Source: Vondammii sp040505895
Lineage (GTDB): Bacteria > Pseudomonadota > Gammaproteobacteria > Chromatiales > Chromatiaceae
Direction of reading: 5' to 3'
Length of the DNA stretch: 64,000 bases
NCBI GenBank assembly: GCA_040505895.1
Contig: JBEVXU010000005.1
Location: 1 to 64,000 of the forward strand
In this document: positions 43,190 through 52,324 of the stretch, in pieces
Layout of the letters: the number at the start of each line of letters is the position of its first letter
Position numbering within the stretch: position 1 is the stretch's first letter
Made by a program: the position numbers and the translations under genes
Notes under the pieces: generated by a model
Seen by the model: only the letters and a program-made list of their open reading frames with translations
The model's database searches: none
What the model was told of the DNA's origin: nothing

Positions 43190-45448
43190 TCAATGACTGC
43201 CCATACTCCTCACCCTCCCCCTGCCCCTGCCAGAAGAAGTTGGCAGCAGCTGGTCCGGCTTCCCGAACAGATACCCCTGCCCATAGTGAAAACCCAGCCT
43301 GATCACCTGCTCACGTAACTCGGCGGTCTCTATACCCTCCGCTACAAGACGGTACCCTGATTCAATAATCATCTGCGCCAGATGTTGGATAATTGAGCGT
43401 TGCGCCTCATCATCCAGACAGCGGATAAGAGAGATATCAAACTTCACCATATCTACCGGCATACTGGCAAGATAGCGTACAGATGAATAGCCACTACCGA
43501 AATCATCGAGAGCTATGGCAAAACCCATTTTCCGTAGCTTTACCAGATGTTTCGTAGCGGTGCTCAGCTGGGTAATCAGGGTGGTCTCGGTGACCTCCAG
43601 GGTAAACTGGTAACTCTCCATGTACGCCTGATAGGGTGCCAACCACTCAAGTATCTTCTCGTTAATAATCATAGGGCCGGATAGGTTGATGGAGATACCT
43701 TTTCCAGCAGGGATACAGTTCGCATCCAGATCCTGAAGGATCTTGGCCAATACCACCCGGTCAAACTCAACTTCAAGCCGACGCGCCTCGACCAGAGGAA
43801 AAATGCTCCCGGGAAGTATCCACTCATCTTCGTAGTGAATCCTGACCAAGGCCTCATAATAGGCAACCACATCATGCTTCAAGTCGACTATCGGCTGGTA
43901 AAACATCGTCAGTCCGGTTCCCTTGTTGATCGCATCGAATACTGCATTGTTGATCCAGCTGGAGAATAGGCTCCCCGCATCACTGGCCATCTCCTTAGAG
44001 AAAAACATGACATGAGACTGACCAGGACGCTTGGCACTGTACATCGCCATATCCGCCTTCCACAGCAAGCTACCCAACTCATCTCCAGAGGAGGCATCGG
44101 CCAGTGCCAGGCCGACGCTGACTTTAACCGGTTCCTTAATGCCAAGATCGGAAAAGGGATAATTACTGATGGCCTTTTCACAACGTTTAGCCAGCTTAAG
44201 CGCAGACTCCTTTTCACTGTCAATCAATACGGTCGCCAACTCATCCCCTCCGAGGCGGTAGAGGTGCTCTCCCTTGCGCAGCACTCCGTTGATACTAGTG
44301 ACAATCCCCTTGAGTACCTCATCACCTACCTGGTGCCCATAGGTGTCATTGATCGCCTTGAAGTGGTTAACATCAAACAGAATAAGGCAGGCGCAGAGGC
44401 GACGATCCACCAGAATTTCATTCATCTGATGCCAAAAGTCGTCAAAGGCACGACGGTTCAGTACCCCCGTCAGTGGATCATGGTGTGCCTGGTCCCACAA
44501 CTCCTTGTTCTTCTCGTCAAGACTGTTGTGTACGTCGACCAGCTGGGTCTGGTATTCGTTGAGAGAGATGCGCACTTTCTCCAACTCTCTTATCGGAAGA
44601 TGATGCTTCAACTGATCGAGAAGCACGCCGCCTGGGCTGCCCCTGAGATGATCAATATGTTGAGAGAGCCGCTGCAAAGGCTTGCCTACCAGGTAGACCA
44701 ACATCGGATAAAACAGCAATGAGAGGATGCCGACTACAAATCCCAGCTTGGAGATAGCTGAGGCCAATACAGTCTCTACTGCATCGGTGGCAGGGTTTTT
44801 TCGGGGTTCAAAGGTAATGGTTTTTATAAAGTCCTCTATCAAGACCAGATCATCTGGCGTGGGTGCAAATTGAATGCTGTCACTATCCAGATATTGGAAC
44901 TGATTCAAGTGCAACAGAAGCGGCATAAAAGCGACCTGCAAACCAACAAAACCAATCGTCCTTTTTCCCTCCTCCTTACTTTTAATCCTCTCAAACAGTA
45001 TCAGAGCAGATTTCCCATCTTTGAGGTCGATATAGGCATCATGATCGTCTGGATCAATACGGTGGGGTAAAAGCGTATTGGCTGTAACAGCCAGCAGCTT
45101 TCCATCGGGGTGGTAAATCTCTGCATGCAGTACATCGTCCGGCAGCACATTGGCACTGCGCATTCGATGATTTTGCCAATAAGCGTAATAGCCCGGATAT
45201 TGTAACTGCTGATGAACCTCATCCCAATCACCGAACCGACGACTGATGGCATAGGTTTGATCAAGCACCTTCTCCAGACCTTCTAGCAACTCCCGCTGTG
45301 CCGCTACCCGGCTGGTCGTGTCAACTTCATCTCGAAACACTTCCACTTCATGATAGGTGAACAGCCCAAATACAATAAACATCATCAGGGTCAATCCGGC
45401 GAAAAGGAAAGCATAGTGCCGAATGGAAAGCTTGCTGAAGCTGATCAT
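43190..45448 (-). CDS. Membrane GGDEF-EAL cyclic-di-GMP protein 2 (CHASE4-like sensor)
   Basis: A 752-residue protein from the ATG at 45448, chosen over the open frame to 45544 because AGGA precedes it and the longer frame would overlap the hydrolase gene. Two helices (about 11-32 and 228-252) flank a periplasmic sensor of about 195 residues that begins like CHASE4 domains (RRFGDWDEVHQQ near 75). GGDEF reads GGDEL (400-404), usually tolerated. EAL is at 532-534 with DDFGSGYSS near 655. Both halves look competent, so it could be bifunctional. It lies 13 bases after the hydrolase gene and is probably co-transcribed with it. Confidence 0.88.
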   Translation of the reverse strand: MISFSKLSIRHYAFLFAGLTLMMFIVFGLFTYHEVEVFRDEVDTTSRVAAQRELLEGLEKVLDQTYAISRRFGDWDEVHQQLQYPGYYAYWQNHRMRSANVLPDDVLHAEIYHPDGKLLAVTANTLLPHRIDPDDHDAYIDLKDGKSALILFERIKSKEEGKRTIGFVGLQVAFMPLLLHLNQFQYLDSDSIQFAPTPDDLVLIEDFIKTITFEPRKNPATDAVETVLASAISKLGFVVGILSLLFYPMLVYLVGKPLQRLSQHIDHLRGSPGGVLLDQLKHHLPIRELEKVRISLNEYQTQLVDVHNSLDEKNKELWDQAHHDPLTGVLNRRAFDDFWHQMNEILVDRRLCACLILFDVNHFKAINDTYGHQVGDEVLKGIVTSINGVLRKGEHLYRLGGDELATVLIDSEKESALKLAKRCEKAISNYPFSDLGIKEPVKVSVGLALADASSGDELGSLLWKADMAMYSAKRPGQSHVMFFSKEMASDAGSLFSSWINNAVFDAINKGTGLTMFYQPIVDLKHDVVAYYEALVRIHYEDEWILPGSIFPLVEARRLEVEFDRVVLAKILQDLDANCIPAGKGISINLSGPMIINEKILEWLAPYQAYMESYQFTLEVTETTLITQLSTATKHLVKLRKMGFAIALDDFGSGYSSVRYLASMPVDMVKFDISLIRCLDDEAQRSIIQHLAQMIIESGYRLVAEGIETAELREQVIRLGFHYGQGYLFGKPDQLLPTSSGRGRGRVRSMGSH

Positions 45449-45461
45449 GAGACGTCCTACC

Positions 45462-46340
45462 TCACCCTTCGCCCTGCGAAAGTATCCTCTCAATGAGATC
45501 CAACAGATCAAACTCATGCTGCTGAACAAAAAAGTGGTTGGCACCTTCCACAGAGACCAACTTCACCCCTCGTTCCCTCAATATACCGATCCAGCCCGTA
45601 TCAATACGCTGATCCGCCTCACCGATAATGACGGTGGTGTCTATGCTCAAGCCCTCCAAAGAAACCAGTGTCCGCTGCTTATCCCAGCCATAGTATGAGA
45701 GGTATTCAGCAGGAGGGGTTACGTAACTGGGGCAGAAAGCCAAACCATATTCAGCCGGTCCCAGCGCGCCCCTGGAGAGCCGTTTGCCGGCAAGTGCAGC
45801 ATGTTCTGGTGACTCGTTGGCCGCCCTGCCAGGACCAAAATAGGAGAGGCTGACCAGAATTGCGCTATCTACCGGTGGCACTTGGGCAGTCGAAAGATAA
45901 GAGAGCAACTGAGTGCTCCCGGTACTATGCCCCACCAACGTCACATTCCTGCCGGTTCGCTGATGCAGCCACTCCACCCAAGCAGCCACTTCACGGGTAT
46001 CCATCTCCATGGAGTGGACGTGTATCGCCTCACATGCCTGGCTCTTATCACGCCGGTTTATTCCCAGGGAGAGTGTAGGGCGAAGTACAGTCATACCAGA
46101 CTCGGCTAACGACTCCCCCAATGCGACCACCGTTGGAAACTCCCGGGTTTGCAGAAAGCCATGAAGGATAAGGATGACCGGCGAATCTGCCTCGCCTTGC
46201 TGGAATTCAGCAGTGGCCATAATACCAGGGGAGACCTCAAGCACCACAACTTCGGCTGCAGCTTCTGGGAGTATAAGGGCGTTCCACAAAAAACCCGCCA
46301 GATATAGCACACGAAAACGGCTTGCTGACAAACCCACCAT
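45462..46340 (-). CDS. Exported alpha/beta hydrolase
   Basis: About 292 residues. The signal peptide (to about 30) is followed by an alpha/beta hydrolase fold with the oxyanion motif LHGF (near 59), nucleophile GHSTG (near 138), a probable acid Asp in IIGEADQRID (near 240) and His in EGANHFF (near 266). The start at 46340 was chosen because GTGGGA precedes it; an ATG 15 bases upstream has no ribosome binding site. The substrate is unknown; DUF-type periplasmic esterases look similar. Probably in one operon with the following GGDEF-EAL gene. Confidence 0.75.
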   Translation of the reverse strand: MVGLSASRFRVLYLAGFLWNALILPEAAAEVVVLEVSPGIMATAEFQQGEADSPVILILHGFLQTREFPTVVALGESLAESGMTVLRPTLSLGINRRDKSQACEAIHVHSMEMDTREVAAWVEWLHQRTGRNVTLVGHSTGSTQLLSYLSTAQVPPVDSAILVSLSYFGPGRAANESPEHAALAGKRLSRGALGPAEYGLAFCPSYVTPPAEYLSYYGWDKQRTLVSLEGLSIDTTVIIGEADQRIDTGWIGILRERGVKLVSVEGANHFFVQQHEFDLLDLIERILSQGEG

Positions 46341-46757
46341 TATTTTCCCACCCATGAAAGGTACATTAGTTCTTTGTCGGCAGATTCGTGGGATTCTTTA
46401 TAGTATCGAGTAAATCCTCGCACAAGTGTCATCCGACATGTTTGCAGAAACTTTTCATACTGGGTGATTGAATAGCTGTGGATGATTCCATTTTCAGGAG
46501 CAGAATTTCACCCCCTGCCGATAAATACCCCCCTATTTTCAGCCCAAACCTGAAATTTCGGCACCATTTTGCTGTTATTATCTTCACCAGCAGCTCGAAC
46601 CTATCCCAGCCAGCCAGTCAGCCGCCAGCTAATAGAACCTTGCAGGGCACTCCCCGGAATAGAAGTGGGTGTAAGGTAGTCTATCCTCCTAATTTACCAG
46701 GTTACTCATAATCTCCCTCTTTACGATATAATCAGCGGATTAGTATCGGAGATTCAA
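46341..46757. other. Gap before the S24-like/RND operon, with a probable promoter
   Basis: No gene was recognised in about 400 bases. TATAAT occurs at 46727-46732, 25 bases before the ATG of the S24-like gene. TTACTC lies 19 bases upstream of it as a weak -35 box. The short leader fits a promoter for the 46758-51328 operon. Confidence 0.5.
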
Positions 46758-47102
46758 ATGACCCAAGATTGCAGTTACAACGAGCTCTACCCCCTGCAGG
46801 TGCTGGATGACAGCATGGCGCCGGAATTTCCAGAGAAGTGTGTAATCGTCATTGAGCCCTCGGAGGCCTGTGCCGACGGCGCCTATGTGGTGGCCGAGGC
46901 CGAGGAGGATCGCTGGTTCCGCCAGTTCGTCCGCGATGATGACGGCAGTGAACGACTGCTGGCGGTGAATGGTGACTACCCGCCAGTCGAGCTGAAAAAA
47001 GGTGAATATAAAATTGTTGGCGTGATCGTTCAGCGCAATGTCGGTCGCGAGGTGAAGCACTACAAGCCCTATGAACCCAATAACGGCGTTGAGCTTAAAT
47101 AA
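46758..47102 (+). CDS. Stand-alone S24/LexA-like domain protein, probably without peptidase activity
   Basis: A 114-residue protein matching the C-terminal half of LexA/UmuD/S24 proteins: LDDSMAPEF (16-24, with Ser19 at the place of the catalytic serine), CVIVIEP and DGAYVVAEA. There is no DNA-binding domain. The partner lysine is expected in a VKR-like segment near residue 55, but here it reads RWFRQFVRD, with no lysine. Self-cleavage is therefore doubtful. It begins an operon: its TAA is followed at once by the ATG of the RND adaptor gene. It may act as a binding or regulatory module; role unknown. Confidence 0.72.
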   Translation: MTQDCSYNELYPLQVLDDSMAPEFPEKCVIVIEPSEACADGAYVVAEAEEDRWFRQFVRDDDGSERLLAVNGDYPPVELKKGEYKIVGVIVQRNVGREVKHYKPYEPNNGVELK

Positions 47103-48194
47103 ATGAAGCTGCCACGCCTCCTTCCGCTGTTGATTCTCCTGCCTGCCCTCGGGCTCCTCGGGCTCAACGGCTGTAATGACGCACCTACCAAAGAGGCAAA
47201 GGGCAAAAAGCCCAAGCCCCCACCACATCTGGTAGAGGTGGTAAAAGTGTCAAAAGAGCCGGTCAGCAGCGCCCATGAACGTATCGGCACCCTTCGCAGC
47301 CGCCGCAGCGTACGCATTCATAATCAGGAGGAGGGACGCATCACCACCCTTCCCTTCTACGAAGGTGACAAGGTAGAGAAGGGAGAGGCTCTGGTACAGC
47401 TGGAAGATGCCCTGTTGCGGGCACAGCTGGACAAGGCCGACGCCACCAGTCGTCAAGCGAAACTGGATATGAAGCGAATCGAGGATCTGATCAAGAAACG
47501 CGCCATCTCCAAGGATGAGCTGAGTCGGGCCACTACTGCACTGGATATCGCTCACGCCGAGCAACGCATGCTCGACATTCGTGTTGGTTACACACGCATC
47601 ACCGCCCCCTTTAGCGGGATCGTCACAGAGCGTCTCATGGAGCCGGGGGATATCGCCTCGAAAAACAGCCATCTGCTCACCCTTACCGACCCCCAATCAA
47701 TGGTCACCGAGATCCATGTCTCGGAGCTACTGTTGCCTCACATAAAAGCGGGAGATTCAGTGGCTGTACGTATCGATGCCCTCGGTAGTAAGCGCTTCGC
47801 CGGCCGTATCCAGCGCATTCATCCTGAGCTGGATGCGGTGACGCGACAGGGCAAGGTGGAGGTGGCGTTGGACCCGGTACCTACCGGCGCCCGTGCCGGA
47901 CAGTTTGCCCGGGTGACACTGACCAGCGCCCAGGTTGAGCGAATGCTGCTGCCGTTTGCCGCTGTCCGCCGTGATAACACCGGTGAATTTGTCTACCGTC
48001 TGGACAACAAAGGAGAGGTCAAACGTGCGCCAGTGCATAGCGGGATCCATATTGCCGACAAAATCGAGATTCTCGATGGTGTCGAGCCTGGAGAGCGTAT
48101 TATTAAACGCGGTTTTCTCGGCCTGAGGGAGGGTAAAAAGGTCAAGGTGGCCGGCTCCCAACCCGCAGCAATAGAGAAGATCAGCAAGCCCTAG
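47103..48194 (+). CDS. RND efflux periplasmic adaptor, lipoprotein
   Basis: A 363-residue membrane-fusion protein. A lipobox LNGC (Cys24) ends the signal peptide. The order is a beta-barrel strand, a lipoyl-like part (about 68-100), a short coiled-coil hairpin (about 100-155, LDKADATSRQAKLDMKRIEDL), the second lipoyl half (IRVGYTRITAPFSGIV near 160) and a C-terminal barrel. It bridges the RND permease to an outer-membrane channel, which is not encoded nearby. The start directly follows the upstream stop; the permease starts 2 bases after its own stop. Confidence 0.9.
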   Translation: MKLPRLLPLLILLPALGLLGLNGCNDAPTKEAKGKKPKPPPHLVEVVKVSKEPVSSAHERIGTLRSRRSVRIHNQEEGRITTLPFYEGDKVEKGEALVQLEDALLRAQLDKADATSRQAKLDMKRIEDLIKKRAISKDELSRATTALDIAHAEQRMLDIRVGYTRITAPFSGIVTERLMEPGDIASKNSHLLTLTDPQSMVTEIHVSELLLPHIKAGDSVAVRIDALGSKRFAGRIQRIHPELDAVTRQGKVEVALDPVPTGARAGQFARVTLTSAQVERMLLPFAAVRRDNTGEFVYRLDNKGEVKRAPVHSGIHIADKIEILDGVEPGERIIKRGFLGLREGKKVKVAGSQPAAIEKISKP

Positions 48195-48196
48195 CG

Positions 48197-51100
48197 ATGA
48201 AACGGACCGGCAAACACGCTATCGGCCTTGCCGGTTGGTCTATCCGCCACCCCATCGGCGTGGTGATGATCACCCTCGCCGTGATGGTGCTCGGCGTATT
48301 TGCCCTGGAACGCCTCAATATCGACCTGCTACCCCACATCATCTACCCCGATGTGCGGGTACGAATCATGGATCCCGGCGTACCGGCGACTATCATGGAG
48401 GACGAGATCACCCGTCAGCTTGAAGAGCAGCTGGCGGTCACCGAAGATGCGATCCACATCGAGTCTCAAACCACCGAGGGGCGTAGCGCCGTCTCTCTCT
48501 CCTTCGAATACGGCAAGAATATCGATCTTGCATTGCGTGATGCCAGCACCCGACTCGACCGCGCCAAACGTTTTCTCCCCGACAGTATTGAACCGGCGGT
48601 CATCTACAAACGCGATCCTTCACAAATCCCCGTTGCCGAGTATGTCGTCAGCTCCACCCTGCGCGATCCGGTAGAGCTGCGCGGCTGGGTCGATTACAAC
48701 CTGGGTAAATGGCTGCTCAATCTGCCTGGCGTGGCCGCCGCTGAAGTTGGTGGCGGCCTGCTGCGAGAGATCCAGGTGGAGGTCGATCAGGAGCGGCTGG
48801 CTGGGCTGGGACTTGATCTGCTGGACATTGCAACCGCCCTGGAGAGCGGCAATATCGAGACACCCGGTGGCCGCCTGCTGATGTCTCAGGGTGAGATCAG
48901 CAGCCGTACCGCCGGCCGCTTTGGCGACCTCAACGAGCTGATCAATCTGCCTATTCCTGTCAGCTCCGAGAGCGGCCTCTCCCGCACTCTCCACCTCAGC
49001 GAAGTGGCGGAGATTATCGACGGCTCCCAGGAGGAGCGGCTGCGTATCCGCCTCAACGATCTCCCCGGCATAAAGCTCTCGATTCAGAAACAGCCCCAAG
49101 CCAACACCGTCGGTGTGGTCGACCGGGTCACCCAACAGTTAGACGAGTTTAAACAGCAGGGCCTGATCCCGGATGACATCGAGATACACCCGGTGACAGA
49201 TCAGGCAAGCTACGTCCGCCGCTCCCTCAACAACGCAACTACCGCCGCTGTCAGTGGAGCGGTCCTGGCGATGTTGGTGGTCTACATATTCCTCGGCAGT
49301 CTGCGCCGTACCCTGGTGATTGGCAGTGCCATCCCCATCGCCATTCTGGTCACCTTCATCATGATGTCGATCGGCGGACTGAGCCTCAATATCATGACCC
49401 TCGGCGGTCTCGCCCTGGGTGTAGGTATGCTGGTGGACAGCACCATAGTTATGCTGGAGAACATCTACCGTCACCAACGGCAGGGGGAGTCGGGCAGCGA
49501 CAGTTCGATTCATGCCGCCAACGAGGTCAATAGTGCCATTATCGCCTCCACCTCCACCAATCTGGCGGCGGTACTGCCCTTTCTCTTTATTACCGGCTTG
49601 GTGGGCCTGCTGTTCCGTGAGCTGATCTTCACCATTTCAGCCGCCATCTTCGCCGCTATGCTGGTGGCCTTGACCCTGGTGCCGGCCCTCAGCGGCCGCA
49701 TCCCCGTCGGGCGTGAGGGGCTGCTGCGACGTGGTATCAACCGGCTGATGGAGATGCTGCAGAACGGCTACGCCTGGTTGCTGGGGCACCTGCTCAAACT
49801 GCCACTGATTTTCCTCACACTAACCCTCTTCATCGGCGGGCTGACAGCCACTGCCCCCTCCTTTTTTAGCGGTAGCCAAATCTTTCTGCCGAACCTCGAC
49901 GAGGGACAGATCAGTATCCGTATCACTGCCGACCGTGGCATCAATGTCGCCGAGATGAATACCCTAACCGAGCGGGTGGAAAAGATCATCGCCACTCAAC
50001 CGGAAGTGGAGAGCATCTTTACCATCGTCGGTGGCAATGTCTTCGGCCGTTCCCAGCATGAGGCCGCTAACCGCAGCAGCATCAAGGTGCTGCTAAAACC
50101 CCGCGACCAACGCATGGGCATTAGCAGCCAGGATTGGATCAAACGGGTACAGAAAGAGGTGAACAAGGCGCAGTTGGCGGGGGCCCGCATCCGTATCAGG
50201 AGTATCGGCATCCGTGGCATCCGTTTTAACCGTAGTGATGACGACTTTGCCATCCGTATCAAGGGGGCGGATCTGGCGGTACTGGAGCGACTGGCCGATG
50301 AGACAAAAGATCGTCTGGTCGGCATCGAGGGACTACGCGGTCTCTATCACAGCGCCGAGGGCAAAAATCTGGAGCTGTCGATCAAAGTCGACCGCAACCG
50401 CGCTGCCGGTTATGGACTGAGTGTTGAGGATGTCGGAAAGGCGGTAAGATTTGCCCTCCAGGGAAGCCGTGTAACCGATTTTATCAGTGGTGACCGCTCC
50501 ATCGATATACTGCTGCGCCTAAAGCGGGATGAGCTGCGAAGCCCGGCGGATATAGAGCAGATTCTGCTCTTCAGTAACAGCAAGCCACGGGTGCCGGTAC
50601 GCCTCTCCGACCTGGCAAAAGTAGAGATCATCCCGACACCGGATTCCATTCAGCGTGACCGCCAACAGCGCTTCGTCGAGATCGGCGCCTCCCTCACCGG
50701 TGACAAAACCCTCTCCGAGGTGATCGCCGCCGCCGATATCGCCCTGCAGGATATGGAGATACCCCGGGGCTATAACCGTTACGATGCCGGCAATCTCGAG
50801 ACACTAAAAGAGGGCAAAAACCTCAGTCGACAGCTGCTTGGGTTGGCGCTGTTCCTGGTTTTTGTGGTGATGGCGGTACAGTACGAATCCCTGCGCAATC
50901 CACTGGTGATCATTCTCAGTGTCCCTTTCGCCGTTATCGGCGTCACCATTGGCCTGGAGGTGACACAACTACCCCTCTCCATGCCGGTATGGCTGGGGCT
51001 GATCATGCTCGCCGGCATCGTCGTCAACAACGCCATCGTGCTAGTGGAGTATATCGAGATTAAACGGGATGAGGGCTTGCCCCTGAGGGAAGCCATTGTT

Positions 51101-51328
51101 GAGGCCGCTCGGTTGCGCCTGCGCCCTATCCTTATGACTACTCTCACCACTGTCGTTGGCATGTTACCTCTGGCCATGGCCCTGGGTGAAGGCGCTGAGC
51201 TACTGCAGCCCCTGGCGGTTACCATCGTCTCCGGCCTACTCTTCTCGGCCATGGTGAGTCTGGTGTTGGTGCCTTCCGTCTATCGGCTATTTTCTCGCGA
51301 CCACTCTCCTTCCCAACCTATTTCATAA
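48197..51328 (+). CDS. RND efflux permease (AcrB/MexF-type)
   Basis: A 1043-residue inner-membrane pump with the duplicated RND layout: helix 1 at about 18-36, a large periplasmic loop, helices 2-6 near 340-500, helix 7 near 530, a second loop, and helices 8-12 from about 875. The proton-relay helix reads GGLALGVGMLVDSTIVMLENI (near 406-426) with the key Asp. The DVRVRIMDPGVPATIMEDEITRQLE stretch is typical of the AcrB/MdtB superfamily, without the Cys and Met pattern of copper pumps. It is probably a drug, dye or lipid exporter driven by protons; the cargo is unknown. It is the last gene of the S24-adaptor-permease operon. Confidence 0.92.
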   Translation: MKRTGKHAIGLAGWSIRHPIGVVMITLAVMVLGVFALERLNIDLLPHIIYPDVRVRIMDPGVPATIMEDEITRQLEEQLAVTEDAIHIESQTTEGRSAVSLSFEYGKNIDLALRDASTRLDRAKRFLPDSIEPAVIYKRDPSQIPVAEYVVSSTLRDPVELRGWVDYNLGKWLLNLPGVAAAEVGGGLLREIQVEVDQERLAGLGLDLLDIATALESGNIETPGGRLLMSQGEISSRTAGRFGDLNELINLPIPVSSESGLSRTLHLSEVAEIIDGSQEERLRIRLNDLPGIKLSIQKQPQANTVGVVDRVTQQLDEFKQQGLIPDDIEIHPVTDQASYVRRSLNNATTAAVSGAVLAMLVVYIFLGSLRRTLVIGSAIPIAILVTFIMMSIGGLSLNIMTLGGLALGVGMLVDSTIVMLENIYRHQRQGESGSDSSIHAANEVNSAIIASTSTNLAAVLPFLFITGLVGLLFRELIFTISAAIFAAMLVALTLVPALSGRIPVGREGLLRRGINRLMEMLQNGYAWLLGHLLKLPLIFLTLTLFIGGLTATAPSFFSGSQIFLPNLDEGQISIRITADRGINVAEMNTLTERVEKIIATQPEVESIFTIVGGNVFGRSQHEAANRSSIKVLLKPRDQRMGISSQDWIKRVQKEVNKAQLAGARIRIRSIGIRGIRFNRSDDDFAIRIKGADLAVLERLADETKDRLVGIEGLRGLYHSAEGKNLELSIKVDRNRAAGYGLSVEDVGKAVRFALQGSRVTDFISGDRSIDILLRLKRDELRSPADIEQILLFSNSKPRVPVRLSDLAKVEIIPTPDSIQRDRQQRFVEIGASLTGDKTLSEVIAAADIALQDMEIPRGYNRYDAGNLETLKEGKNLSRQLLGLALFLVFVVMAVQYESLRNPLVIILSVPFAVIGVTIGLEVTQLPLSMPVWLGLIMLAGIVVNNAIVLVEYIEIKRDEGLPLREAIVEAARLRLRPILMTTLTTVVGMLPLAMALGEGAELLQPLAVTIVSGLLFSAMVSLVLVPSVYRLFSRDHSPSQPIS

Positions 51329-51482
51329 CAATCGCTCACCGCATCACATTAGATAACGCACTCTGTGAACAAAGTCCTGCGATATTGCTTCAGTGCTCAC
51401 ATTCTGAACAACCAGCACACTTACTGGCAATAGTTTTGGTCTATGATTTGATTACCGATTAACTGATCCACGGCATACTTTG

Positions 51483-52247
51483 ATGAACCCGAAAGGTTGG
51501 GCAATTATCACATCAGCCTGGCTGCTACTAGCACCGGCCCCGGCATATACCGGCGATCAGACGGGATCGAGCCGGTCCACCGATATGAGCGGCGACCTGT
51601 TGCGCTCTTCCGATATGCCAACCTGGCTGCGCCGCACCCATATCAATTTCGACTTCAACTCCCAGCAGGATGAGCCCATCCTCTGGTTCCAGCCAATCTA
51701 CACAAAGGATCGAGACAGCTTCTTCTTTCAGGGGCAGTTAAGTTACAGCAGCGATGAGAACTTGAATCTCGGCCTGGGTTACCGCCACCTGATACCGGGC
51801 AAACGCTGGTTGCTGGGTGCAAACGCCTGGTATGACCGTAGTTTTGATTTTGATCAGGAACATGTTGGTCTTGGAGTTGAGGCGATTGGCGAACATGTCA
51901 CGCTGCGTAGTAACTACTACAGCGCCATCAGCGGCTGGAAAGCGGCCTCTTCACCCCTAAACAGCTCCTCCAGCGAGAATATACTTAATGGCTGGAATGT
52001 GGAACTGGAAGCCCCTCTACCCTACGTACCCAGTGCACGACTCAGTTTCAGGAGTTTTGAGTGGAGCAATGAAAACAGTACCGATACAGGCGGTCACAGC
52101 CTGGGAGTACGAATGAATCCGAGCAACAACCTTGAATTCGAACTGGGTGTGACCGATGACAGCACCAGCTCCACCGAAGCCTTTACCCGCTTCATTTGGC
52201 ATTTCGGGCAATCCAGCACATCGGCTACACCTCGGTGGAAAAATTAG
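51483..52247 (+). CDS. Stand-alone inverse-autotransporter (intimin/invasin-type) beta-barrel
   Basis: A 254-residue exported protein. After a signal peptide (to about 23) it has the conserved strands of inverse-autotransporter barrels: DSFFFQGQLSY, LNLGLGYRHL, RWLLGANAWYDRSFDFDQEHVGLGVEA and LRSNYYSAISGWK. These form an outer-membrane barrel. In intimin and invasin a long passenger follows; here the protein stops after the barrel, with a Trp-Lys-Asn end. It could be a short outer-membrane protein or the remains of a larger adhesin. The ATG at 51483 is preferred over an in-frame TTG at 51480; no clear ribosome binding site is present. Confidence 0.78.
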   Translation: MNPKGWAIITSAWLLLAPAPAYTGDQTGSSRSTDMSGDLLRSSDMPTWLRRTHINFDFNSQQDEPILWFQPIYTKDRDSFFFQGQLSYSSDENLNLGLGYRHLIPGKRWLLGANAWYDRSFDFDQEHVGLGVEAIGEHVTLRSNYYSAISGWKAASSPLNSSSSENILNGWNVELEAPLPYVPSARLSFRSFEWSNENSTDTGGHSLGVRMNPSNNLEFELGVTDDSTSSTEAFTRFIWHFGQSSTSATPRWKN

Positions 52248-52324
52248 GCCAAAGAGCACCATCTAAAAATAGAAAGTAAAGGTCTTCATTTTTCTGCTAG
52301 TCTTGGTAGATCGGCAGTGGGAGG

